From NCBI GenBank assembly GCA_963755815.1, contig CAVWLF010000001.1, positions 1 through 64,000 on the forward strand: a DNA stretch of 64,000 nt, given 5' to 3'. The notes beneath the pieces are model-generated. The model searched no databases. It was given only the letters and a program-made list of their open reading frames with translations, and was not told the origin of the DNA. The DNA comes from Palsa-506 sp963755815 (GTDB lineage Bacteria > Actinomycetota > Actinomycetes > Streptosporangiales > Streptosporangiaceae). Positions within the stretch are counted from its first letter, which is position 1, and the number at the start of each line of letters is the position of its first letter. The position numbers and the translations under genes are program-made. This document shows positions 25,281-32,693 of the stretch, one piece after another.

Positions 25281-27434
25281 TTACGCTTCTTCTGCTGACA
25301 GCGGGGCCCGGCCAGCGGCCGGGTGATCCCTGGTGGCCGGCTGGCCGGACCGGCTCAATGGCATCCAGACCCGCATGGCCTGGCCGTCGCGGTTGTCCCA
25401 CTGGAAGTAAGGGACGGCAACCGCCGTTACGGGACCGCCGCCGGGCTCGTCCGGCAGCGGGGCATAGGGCAGTCCGCCGCGGCTGACTGACGGCAGCCGG
25501 ACCGCGGCCGCCTCGATGATCACGGTCGGGCCCACGCCCGGCAGCCTGGCCTCGCGCTCGGTGAGGCCGCCCGCGCCCGGGCCGGCGGAGCCGCCGCCGG
25601 CGCCCTCCGGGCTCTCGCCGCCAGCGCCCGCCGGGCTGAGCGCGAGATCTTCGACACTCACCCCGCTGGGCTGGTCGGCCTGCTCGAAGCAGTAAGTGAG
25701 CGGGCCCCGTTCTACCGCCACGGTGCCCCGCAACGCGTCAATCCGCCGGTTCGGATACGTCAGGCGCGGCCTGACGTCCATCGACAGGGACAGCACGTCA
25801 TCCGGCTGCCAGCACCGTCGCACGATCAGGTAACCGTGGTCATCGGCGGCCGAGGCAACCGGCTGGCCGTTGACGCTGACGGACGCATCGCGGCACCAGC
25901 CCGGGATCCGCACCGCCAGCCCGCACTCGGCGCCGGGCGCACGGCGCACCCGGAGGTCAGCGGTGCCGGTCCAGGGGTAGCTGGTGGCGACGTCCAGGGC
26001 GAAGTCGCCCTCCGGCAGCCGCGCGCTGACCTGCGAGCCGGTTAGCTGGTGCAGGTACAGCACGTCGCCGGCCACGGTCGCGATGTAGTGCTCAAGCGAC
26101 GCCATCAGCCGCATGATGTTCGGCGGGCAGCAGGCGCAGGAGAACCATTCCCGGCGGCGCCCCGGATCGTCGTCCTCGAAGTGATCATCACGCCGCTGCA
26201 GCGGGTTGACGTAGAAGAACCGCCGCCCGTCCGCGGACAATGCCGCGGCGAAGCCGTTGTAGAGCACTCGCTCCATCAGGTCCGCGTACCGTGCGTCGCC
26301 GGTCGCGAGCAGCAGCCGCCAGCTCCACTGGAAGCTCGCGATCGCGGCGCAGGTCTCGTTGTAGGCGCGGTCCGGCGGCAGCTCGAAGGCGTCGCCGAAT
26401 GCCTCGCCCGAATGCCGGGACCCGTTGCCGCCAGTGAGCGCGGTCTTGGTGGCGACCATGTCCTCCCAGCGGGCGATCGACGCGGCCAGCAGTTCGGGGT
26501 CGCCGGTCTCGACGGCCACGTCGACGACGCCGCTCTCCAGGTACAGTGCCCGGACGACATGCCCGACCTCGGTCGGGGACTCGCGGACGGGCAGGTGATC
26601 CTGCAGGTAGCGGATGCCGAAGCCGGAGTCGCCGATCATGCCGTGGCCGCGCTGGTTGATGAACTGCGTGGCCAGCTGGAGATAGCCGGGCGTGCCGGTC
26701 TGCCGGTATAGCTCCACCAGGGCCGTCTCGATGATCGGGTGACCGTCCAGCCCGGCTTCCTGGCCGAGGAAGACGTCCACCAGGTGATCGGCGAAGCGCC
26801 GGGCCACCTCCAGCAGCCCATCATCGAACGTCCTGCTGGTTGCGACCGCGGCCTGGATCAGGTGGCCCGCGCAGTACAGTTCATGGCTCGACTCAAGCCT
26901 GGCGTAGCGCCGGGCTCCGCTGGCCTGGATGCAGGAGTTCAGGTATCCGTCCGCCTGCTGCGCCTTCGCCAGCAGGGACGTGACCTCGGCGGCGAAGGCG
27001 GCCAGCCCGGGATCTGCCGCGTGACCGAGCTCCCAGCCGATCGCCTCCAGCGTCTTGTAGATATCGGAGTCCATGAACGCCGGGCCGCGGTACCCCTCGC
27101 CGGTCCCGGCGATAGCCAGCCGCAGGTTGTCGAGGTTGCCCGCCGCCTGCAGCTGGCGCAGCGCCAGCGGAAGGCTCGCCGCGCGATTCCGCTGCTGCCA
27201 GTCGTACAGCAGGCCGCTGGTAAGCCGGACACCGCTCCCGACCGCACTCGTCGTGCCCGCATCATCCCCGGCCGCACTCGTGCCGTCGGCGCCCGTGCTG
27301 GCCAGCGGCCGGTGGGCCACGGCGGCCGACGCCGTCGGGTGTACCGGACCGCGGGCCGGTACTGCTCTCTCCGCATTAGCCACGTGCGCGACTCCGCTGC
27401 TGCTGACCGGGTGACCCTGGCTGCCGGAAGCCAC
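25281..27434 (-). CDS. GH127-family beta-L-arabinofuranosidase-like glycoside hydrolase
   Basis: 717 residues. An ~85-residue Ala/Gly/Thr-rich N-terminus precedes the (alpha/alpha)6 barrel. The family's zinc-thiolate site is visible: ETCAAIASFQWSWRLLLATG supplies the Glu and first Cys, and REWFSCACCPPNIMRLMAS supplies the CC pair, one of which is the nucleophile. C-terminal beta-sandwich domains follow (LRVRRAPGAECGLAVRIPGW). A Gly/Ala/Glu-rich linker at about residues 605-625 is an insertion. There is no export signal, so substrate is hydrolysed after uptake by the adjacent ABC system. Downstream of it is the binding-protein gene (96-bp gap). Confidence 0.9.
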   Translation of the reverse strand: MASGSQGHPVSSSGVAHVANAERAVPARGPVHPTASAAVAHRPLASTGADGTSAAGDDAGTTSAVGSGVRLTSGLLYDWQQRNRAASLPLALRQLQAAGNLDNLRLAIAGTGEGYRGPAFMDSDIYKTLEAIGWELGHAADPGLAAFAAEVTSLLAKAQQADGYLNSCIQASGARRYARLESSHELYCAGHLIQAAVATSRTFDDGLLEVARRFADHLVDVFLGQEAGLDGHPIIETALVELYRQTGTPGYLQLATQFINQRGHGMIGDSGFGIRYLQDHLPVRESPTEVGHVVRALYLESGVVDVAVETGDPELLAASIARWEDMVATKTALTGGNGSRHSGEAFGDAFELPPDRAYNETCAAIASFQWSWRLLLATGDARYADLMERVLYNGFAAALSADGRRFFYVNPLQRRDDHFEDDDPGRRREWFSCACCPPNIMRLMASLEHYIATVAGDVLYLHQLTGSQVSARLPEGDFALDVATSYPWTGTADLRVRRAPGAECGLAVRIPGWCRDASVSVNGQPVASAADDHGYLIVRRCWQPDDVLSLSMDVRPRLTYPNRRIDALRGTVAVERGPLTYCFEQADQPSGVSVEDLALSPAGAGGESPEGAGGGSAGPGAGGLTEREARLPGVGPTVIIEAAAVRLPSVSRGGLPYAPLPDEPGGGPVTAVAVPYFQWDNRDGQAMRVWMPLSRSGQPATRDHPAAGRAPLSAEEA

Positions 27435-27491
27435 GATCGGAGGAATAGGTTTTCCTCAGCAAGGTAGAGTCTGCGAATGTTGCCGTCAAGC

Positions 27492-27501
27492 CTGTACAGG
27501 T
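27492..27501. promoter_or_regulatory. Candidate operator, CCTGTACAGG palindrome
   Basis: A perfect 10-bp palindrome lies in the 89-bp divergent region between the GH127 gene and the LacI-family gene, next to an AT-rich TTTTATTACGATATTAAG stretch that could hold promoter elements. LacI-family regulators bind even palindromes with a central CG or similar step; this one has TA, so the assignment is positional. Confidence 0.35.
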
Positions 27502-27523
27502 TCTCTTTTATTACGATATTAAG

Positions 27524-28663
27524 ATGGTGGCCGAGGCGTTAGATGGGAGCAACCGTTTGCCTGGCAGGGAAGCTGACCCGAAGCGGGCGACCATCAGGGA
27601 CGTCGCGGCGCAAGCCGGCGTCTCGATCGGCACTGCCTCGAAGGCACTCAACGGTCAGGGAAAGCTGCGCCCGGAGACCCGGGACCGGGTCGCCGCGGCG
27701 GCGCGCAAGCTGGACTTCGCGCCGAATGTCCTGGCCCGGGGTCTGCTCGCAGGAAGAACCTACACCGTGGGCGTCATCACCACGGATAGCTTCGGGCGGT
27801 TCAGCATCCCGGTCATGCTCGGTGCCGAGGACGCCCTGGGAGCGGGCCAGATTTCGGTCTTCATGTGTGATACCCGCGATGACCCGGCCCGGGAGCGGCA
27901 GTACCTGGAGATGCTGCTGAGCCGCCGGGTGGACGGCCTGATCGTGACCGGCCGGCGGATCGAGCCGCGGCCGAGCATCGGCCGGACGCTGGGAATCCCC
28001 GTGGTCTACGCGATGACGCAGTCCCTCGACAGCGACGAGCCGGCGATCCTGCCCGACGACTATGGCGGCGGCATGATGGCGGCCAGGCACCTGCTGGCCG
28101 ATGGCCGGACCCGGATCGGGCATATCACCGGTCCCGAGCGATTCCTGGCCGCGCGCAAGCGCGCGGGGGGTTTCTGCGAGGCCGTCGCCAGCGCCGGCGT
28201 GCAGTTCTCGCCGCATGATGTCCTGTACGGCGAGTGGAGCGAGCGGTGGGGCCGCGAGGGGGTTCGCATCCTGCTGCGGGGTTCCCCGGACGTGCAGGCC
28301 ATCTTCTGCGGCAGCGACCAGATAGCCCGCGGCGTCTCCGAGACGCTGCGGTTGCTCGGCCACCGGGTGCCTGATGACATCGCGCTGGTGGGCTTCGACA
28401 ACTGGGAGCCCATGGTTGCCGGCGCGGATCCGCCGCTCACCAGCATCGACATGTGCCTGGAGGACGTCGGGCGGACGGCGGCCGAGCACTTGCTCGCAGC
28501 GATCAACGACGAGCCGACGCATGGCGTGCATACCGTGCCGTGCCGTCTGGTCATCCGCAGATCAGCCGGCCTGGCCGAGAACGGGCCCGCTGACCTGGCC
28601 GGCAGCAGGTCCGGTGAGCGGCCGGATGGCGGGCCGGCCGTCCAGCCCGGCGGCGCCGGATGA
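27524..28663 (+). CDS. LacI-family transcriptional regulator
   Basis: 379 residues. The HTH is at about 24-45 (TIRDVAAQAGVSIGTASKAL) with the hinge helix APNVLARGLLAGRTYTVGVI. The periplasmic-binding-like effector domain follows (SFGRFSIPVMLGAEDALGAG; GRRIEPRPSIGRTLGIPVVY) and ends with VALVGFDNW plus PLTSIDMCLEDVGRTAAEHL. It is transcribed away from GH127 and the ABC genes and towards the MsmK ATPase, and most likely represses the locus until the sugar is present. The last ~25 residues are Gly/Ala/Pro-rich. Confidence 0.92.
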   Translation: MVAEALDGSNRLPGREADPKRATIRDVAAQAGVSIGTASKALNGQGKLRPETRDRVAAAARKLDFAPNVLARGLLAGRTYTVGVITTDSFGRFSIPVMLGAEDALGAGQISVFMCDTRDDPARERQYLEMLLSRRVDGLIVTGRRIEPRPSIGRTLGIPVVYAMTQSLDSDEPAILPDDYGGGMMAARHLLADGRTRIGHITGPERFLAARKRAGGFCEAVASAGVQFSPHDVLYGEWSERWGREGVRILLRGSPDVQAIFCGSDQIARGVSETLRLLGHRVPDDIALVGFDNWEPMVAGADPPLTSIDMCLEDVGRTAAEHLLAAINDEPTHGVHTVPCRLVIRRSAGLAENGPADLAGSRSGERPDGGPAVQPGGAG

Positions 28664-28721
28664 CGCGGTGGCGCCGCAGCGGCGGCACGCTGCCCGGCGC
28701 CATCGCGGGCTGGAACCATCG

Positions 28722-28844
28722 GCACGATCGCGGATCACAACTACCAGCACGATCACAGATCAGAACCACCAGCACCGCCGCGGGTCAGAGCTCCGGGCAC
28801 GATCACGGATCAGAGCTACCGGCACGATCGCGGATGAGAACTTG
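28722..28844 (+). repeat. Five tandem copies of a 25-bp repeat
   Basis: Units start exactly at 28722, 28747, 28772, 28797 and 28822. The consensus is GCACGATCRCGGATCAGAAC followed by YACCR; the third unit is the most diverged. Each unit holds paired GATC steps. The array fills most of the 193 bp between the LacI gene and the MsmK gene and ends just before the latter's ribosome site. Confidence 0.9.
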
Positions 28845-28856
28845 CGGAGGGACGGC

Positions 28857-30143
28857 ATGTCCACGGTGACAGCCGAAGGGCTGACCAAGGTCTACGCGGG
28901 TGGCGTCGAGGCAGTCAACGACCTTGACCTGCAGGTCGACGACGGAGAGTTCGTCGTGCTCGTCGGGCCGTCCGGGTGCGGCAAGACCACGGCGCTGCGC
29001 ATGGTAGCGGGGCTGGAGGAGATCACATCGGGCACGCTGCGGCTCGGTGACCGGGTGGTTAACGATCTCTCGCCGCGCGAGCGTGACGTCGCCATGGTCT
29101 TCCAGAACTACGCGCTTTACCCGCATCTGAGCGTGCACGAGAACATCGGCTTCGCGTTGCATAGCAGGAAGGTTGCTAAGGTCGAGCGGGACTCGAAGGT
29201 GCGCGCCGCGGCGGCCGTGCTCGGCCTGACCGGGGAACTCGATCGCAAGCCGCGGCAGCTCTCGGGCGGTCAGCGGCAGCGCGTCGCGATGGGCCGGGCG
29301 CTCGTGCGCGAGCCCTCGGTCTTCCTGATGGACGAGCCGCTGTCCAACCTCGACGCCAAGCTGCGGATCCAGATGCGCTCGGAGGTGCTGCGGGTGCACC
29401 GGCGGATCGGGGTCGCGACGCTGTATGTCACGCACGATCAGACCGAGGCCATGACGATGGGCGACCGCGTCGCCGTGCTCCGCTCCGGAACGCTCCAGCA
29501 ATGCTCGGCGCCCAGGGAGCTTTACGACTCGCCGGCGAACATCTTCGTGGCTACGTTCATCGGCTCGCCATCGATGAACCTCTACCGGGCCGGCCTCGAA
29601 TCCGCCGGCGAATCCGGCACCATCGTGCTCGGTTCGCAGCGGCTGACGCTCCCGGCCGCGGTCATGCGGCAGAACCCTGGCCTCGCCCGTTACCAGGGCC
29701 GCGCAGTCATCGCCGGGATCCGGCCTGAGCACCTGGTCGACCAGGCGATACTCGGCACCGCGCCAGAGCCGGGCGCGAGTCTCACCGCGACGGTCGACCT
29801 CGTCGAGGTCCTCGGCAGCGAGCAGCTTGTCCACTTCACCATCGACGCGCCCGGGGTTCGCGGGGAAATGGAAGAGCAGGACCAGTCCTTGGCCGGAGCC
29901 GCGCCCGGGCCCGGGACCGGGACCGGAGCCGGGCCCGGGACCGGAGCCGGAGCCGGGACTGGGGAGGGCGAGATCGTCGCCGCGGCGGTAGCGGAGGGTG
30001 TGGCCAGGATCGACCCGCGCTCGGGGATCCGCGCCGGGGAAAGGGCGGTCTTCGGAGTGGACGTCCGGCGGATCCATTTCTTCGACCCGGACAGTGGAGT
30101 CGCGATCGCGCCGGCCAGCCCGACGACCAGCACTGCCCGCTGA
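28857..30143 (+). CDS. MsmK/UgpC-type sugar ABC transporter ATP-binding protein
   Basis: 428 residues. Walker A is GPSGCGKTTALR, the Q-loop VFQNYALYPHLSVHENIGFA, the signature LSGGQRQRVAMGRALVREP, Walker B VFLMDEPLSNLDAKL, and the switch VTHDQTEAMTMGDR. The C-terminal MalK regulatory OB domains follow (ATFIGSPSMNLYRAGLES; AGIRPEHLVDQ; VDLVEVLGSEQLVHFTIDAP). A Gly/Ala/Thr/Pro-rich stretch (about 347-372, encoded at 29893-29965) is inserted in the regulatory domain. A GGAGGGA site precedes ATG 28857. It is the likely motor for the permeases at 21877-23765 and perhaps other CUT1 importers. Confidence 0.93.
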   Translation: MSTVTAEGLTKVYAGGVEAVNDLDLQVDDGEFVVLVGPSGCGKTTALRMVAGLEEITSGTLRLGDRVVNDLSPRERDVAMVFQNYALYPHLSVHENIGFALHSRKVAKVERDSKVRAAAAVLGLTGELDRKPRQLSGGQRQRVAMGRALVREPSVFLMDEPLSNLDAKLRIQMRSEVLRVHRRIGVATLYVTHDQTEAMTMGDRVAVLRSGTLQQCSAPRELYDSPANIFVATFIGSPSMNLYRAGLESAGESGTIVLGSQRLTLPAAVMRQNPGLARYQGRAVIAGIRPEHLVDQAILGTAPEPGASLTATVDLVEVLGSEQLVHFTIDAPGVRGEMEEQDQSLAGAAPGPGTGTGAGPGTGAGAGTGEGEIVAAAVAEGVARIDPRSGIRAGERAVFGVDVRRIHFFDPDSGVAIAPASPTTSTAR

Positions 30144-30492
30144 CTGCTGGCACCGTCGCCCCGACTGCCAGCACCGCCCCGGACGGCTAGCACCGCTCGG
30201 ACTGCCACCTCGGCCCCGGATTGCCCCCCGCCCGGATTGCCAGCACTGGGCCGGATTGCCAGCACTGGCCCGGCCCGCCCCGGATTGCCAGCACCTCCCG
30301 GCCGCGGGCCGGGCACGACCGGGGTTTGCGAGGAGCAGCGCGGACCGTGTGCAGCCGATTCGCGAGGAGCGGGAAGGCCACGAGACCGGACGGCGTTGAC
30401 GCTGGCGCGGACGGGTGCCCACCCGGTGGTGGGCCGGACCGCCCCGGGCGGCCGCTGGCTCCGGATGACCTCGCCGATCGCGGAAAGGCTGA
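30144..30492. repeat. Intergenic region rich in short degenerate repeats
   Basis: GGATTGCCAGCAC occurs at 30234-30246, 30253-30265 and 30282-30294, with the variant GACTGCCAGCAC at 30163-30174 and further CAGCACTG pieces between. The rest of the 349-bp interval holds no convincing gene. It separates the ATPase gene from the flavoprotein gene. Confidence 0.7.
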
Positions 30493-30498
30493 ATGTTC

Positions 30499-31293
30499 AT
30501 GGCTGATGTCCTGCCGGACCCCTCGAAGATGACGCTGGACGACCCATTCGCCGTGCTGTCCGGACCGCTGGCGGGGACGTCCCGGCTATCGCTGCAGGTC
30601 GTCGAGGCGGGGCTGCTCACGCCGCATATGCGCCGGCTGCGACTGACCGCGCCGGAGCTTGCCGGTTTCAGCTATGCCGCCGGCCAGGACGTGATGCTGC
30701 TCGTCGACGTCGAGGGCAATCGCCCGGTCCGCCGCCGGTACACCATCCGCGCGCTGGAGGCGGCCAGCGCGATGCTGACCCTCGACATCGTCCTGCACGG
30801 AGACGGCCCAGGTGAGCGCTGGGTACGGGACACGAGCCCGGGAGACCGGATCGAGGGGATCGGGCCCCGGGGGAAGATCACGACGGCGGGAGGCGCCGAC
30901 TGGCACCTTTTCGTCGGCGATGAGTCGGCACTGCCCGCGATCTTCCGGATGGCCGAGTCGCTGCCCGGCGGCACCCCGGTGCGGGTGCTGCTCGAGATTC
31001 CCGGACCAGAGGACGAGCAGGACCTGCAGGCGGCAGCGAGCACGCAGGTCACCTGGCTGCACCGCGGTGACGGGCGCGCGGGCGAGCCGGGTGCGCTGGC
31101 CGCGGCCGTCGGCGAGGTGCCGCTCCCGGCCGGGCGCGGACATGCCTACCTGCTGGGCGAGGCAAGAGTCGTGTCGCGGCTCCGCGAGGTGCTGGCAGCG
31201 CGCGGGCTCGAACCGGATCAGATGTCCCCCAAGGCCTACTGGGGCCGCGGGCGGGCGAACGCCAGCCACGGCGAGCCGGCCAGGGACGCCTGA
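30499..31293 (+). CDS. Siderophore-interacting protein (FAD/NAD(P)H ferric-siderophore reductase)
   Basis: 264 residues from ATG 30499 (a second ATG lies 6 nt upstream). The FAD-binding domain opens VVEAGLLTPHMRRLRLTAPE and has the flavin motif RRRYTIRAL. The SIP C-terminal domain gives GADWHLFVGDESALPAIFRM, then AYLLGEARVVSRLREVLAAR and the hallmark KAYWGRGRANASHGEP. The family reduces Fe(III) bound to siderophores in the cytoplasm. No siderophore synthesis or uptake genes are adjacent. Confidence 0.93.
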   Translation: MADVLPDPSKMTLDDPFAVLSGPLAGTSRLSLQVVEAGLLTPHMRRLRLTAPELAGFSYAAGQDVMLLVDVEGNRPVRRRYTIRALEAASAMLTLDIVLHGDGPGERWVRDTSPGDRIEGIGPRGKITTAGGADWHLFVGDESALPAIFRMAESLPGGTPVRVLLEIPGPEDEQDLQAAASTQVTWLHRGDGRAGEPGALAAAVGEVPLPAGRGHAYLLGEARVVSRLREVLAARGLEPDQMSPKAYWGRGRANASHGEPARDA

Positions 31294-31352
31294 CGCGAGA
31301 CGCGGAGACTTAAGGCCCAGGGGCCCCAGTCCGCAGCGGAGGCACCGCATTC

Positions 31353-32294
31353 TCAGCCGAGTGCGGCCGGCCATTCCGCGCCGGTGGCCGCGCGGATCTC
31401 GGCCGGGCGCGGCAGCGCTACCTGAGTGCCCCGGCGGGTAGTCGCGGTGGCCCCCGCCGCGCACGCGGCCCGCAGCGCTTCGGCCGGAGTTACCCCCGCC
31501 GCCAGCATCACGCCGAGCGCGGCCACGAAGGCGTCACCGGCTCCGACGCTGTCCACGCTGCGGACCCGGAATCCGGGTACCGACTCGGCCCCGGCGGCCC
31601 CGGCCAGCACCGCTCCGTGCGACCCCGCCGTGACCACCGCGTGGCGAGCGCCAATGAGAGCCAGCGCGGCGGCCGCGCTAGCCGCGTCCCGCAGGCCGGC
31701 CACGGTCCGCCCGAGGATCGCGGACGCCTCTGACTCATTGACCACCAGCCAGTCAACGCCCGCCGACAGCAGGGACTCGGGCTCCGCCGGCACCGGCGCG
31801 AGGTTGAGCAAGCAGGTCATGCCCCGGTCGCCGGCCTGGCTGAGCACCGCCGCGAGGACTTCGGCGGGGATCTCGGCGGAGAGCACCAGCAGGCCGGCCG
31901 GGCCGGAGAGCGCCGCGGCGGCCTCTTGCTCTCCGGCCTCGCCGTTTGCCCCCGGCGCGACCGTGATCATGTTCTCGCCGGCCGCATCGACGGTGATCAG
32001 CGCCAGGCCGGTAGCGCAATCGGGCACCGCCCGCACTGAGGCGAGACCGATATCCTCCGCCCGCAGCGCTGCGGTGATCCGGTCGCCGAACTCGTCCTCG
32101 CCCACGCAGCCGACCATCCGCACCGCCGCGCCAAGCCGCGCCGCGGCGACCGCCTGATTGGCGCCCTTTCCGCCCGGCGCGATCACCGCCCCGGCACCCA
32201 GGATCGTCTCGCCCGGCCCTGGCAGCCTGCGGACAGACACCGAGATGTCCATGTTCAGGCTGCCCAGAACAGTCAGCCGGGGCTGGCTTCGCAT
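31353..32294 (-). CDS. rbsK: Ribokinase (PfkB family)
   Basis: 313 residues. NMDISVSVRRLPGPGETILG and APGGKGANQAVAAARLGAAV are the ribokinase substrate motifs. The catalytic C-terminal signature is VDSVGAGDAFVAALGVMLAA with the base Asp. It phosphorylates ribose or a similar pentose/deoxysugar. It is convergent with the flavoprotein gene and not part of a rbs transporter operon here; it could serve nucleoside or pentose salvage. Confidence 0.9.
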   Translation of the reverse strand: MRSQPRLTVLGSLNMDISVSVRRLPGPGETILGAGAVIAPGGKGANQAVAAARLGAAVRMVGCVGEDEFGDRITAALRAEDIGLASVRAVPDCATGLALITVDAAGENMITVAPGANGEAGEQEAAAALSGPAGLLVLSAEIPAEVLAAVLSQAGDRGMTCLLNLAPVPAEPESLLSAGVDWLVVNESEASAILGRTVAGLRDAASAAAALALIGARHAVVTAGSHGAVLAGAAGAESVPGFRVRSVDSVGAGDAFVAALGVMLAAGVTPAEALRAACAAGATATTRRGTQVALPRPAEIRAATGAEWPAALG

Positions 32295-32693
32295 GATCCT
32301 CCTCAGGGCCGGGCTGGGGCCGGGGCCAGGGCCGACCCCTGGGCCAGGACCGACCCCGGGGGCCAGGGCCGAGCCGGGACCAGAGCCGAACCGGGGCCAG
32401 AGCCGGGCCGGGCCGGCCTAGCCGGGCACTGCGCCCGCCTCCGCCGACCTGCCCGCCCCGGATCTCATCATTGTCTGGCCTGCCGCCGCTGGCCCGGTGC
32501 CCGGGTCACCGGCCGGGCACCAGGCCGGGGCACCAGGCCAGCTACCCGCCCGGGATGGAACGGGCAGGAGCCCGGTTCTGGATAAATAACAGCGAGTCAT
32601 GCCAGAACAACTGCCCGTTCTTTCTCGATATGAGCAAAGCTGCTCCATAATTGGACGATCCGCTAGCAATCGGGGTCGGAGGGAGCGCAACCC
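32295..32693. repeat. GC-rich intergenic region with GGCCAGGRCCGA-type repeats
   Basis: 32305-32420 consists of imperfect 10-17 bp repeats built on GGGCCAGGRCCGACCC, GGGCCAGAGCCGGG and similar. 32570-32690 is less GC-rich and probably carries the promoter of the phosphatase gene at 32694. No gene is seen. Confidence 0.6.

Noticed and set aside
28722..28844. CRISPR array from the 25-bp repeats
   Set aside because: Units are directly adjacent with no spacers, and no cas genes are nearby.
28803..30620. 605-codon minus-strand frame opposite the MsmK gene
   Set aside because: Antisense shadow; the ABC ATPase motifs are on the plus strand.
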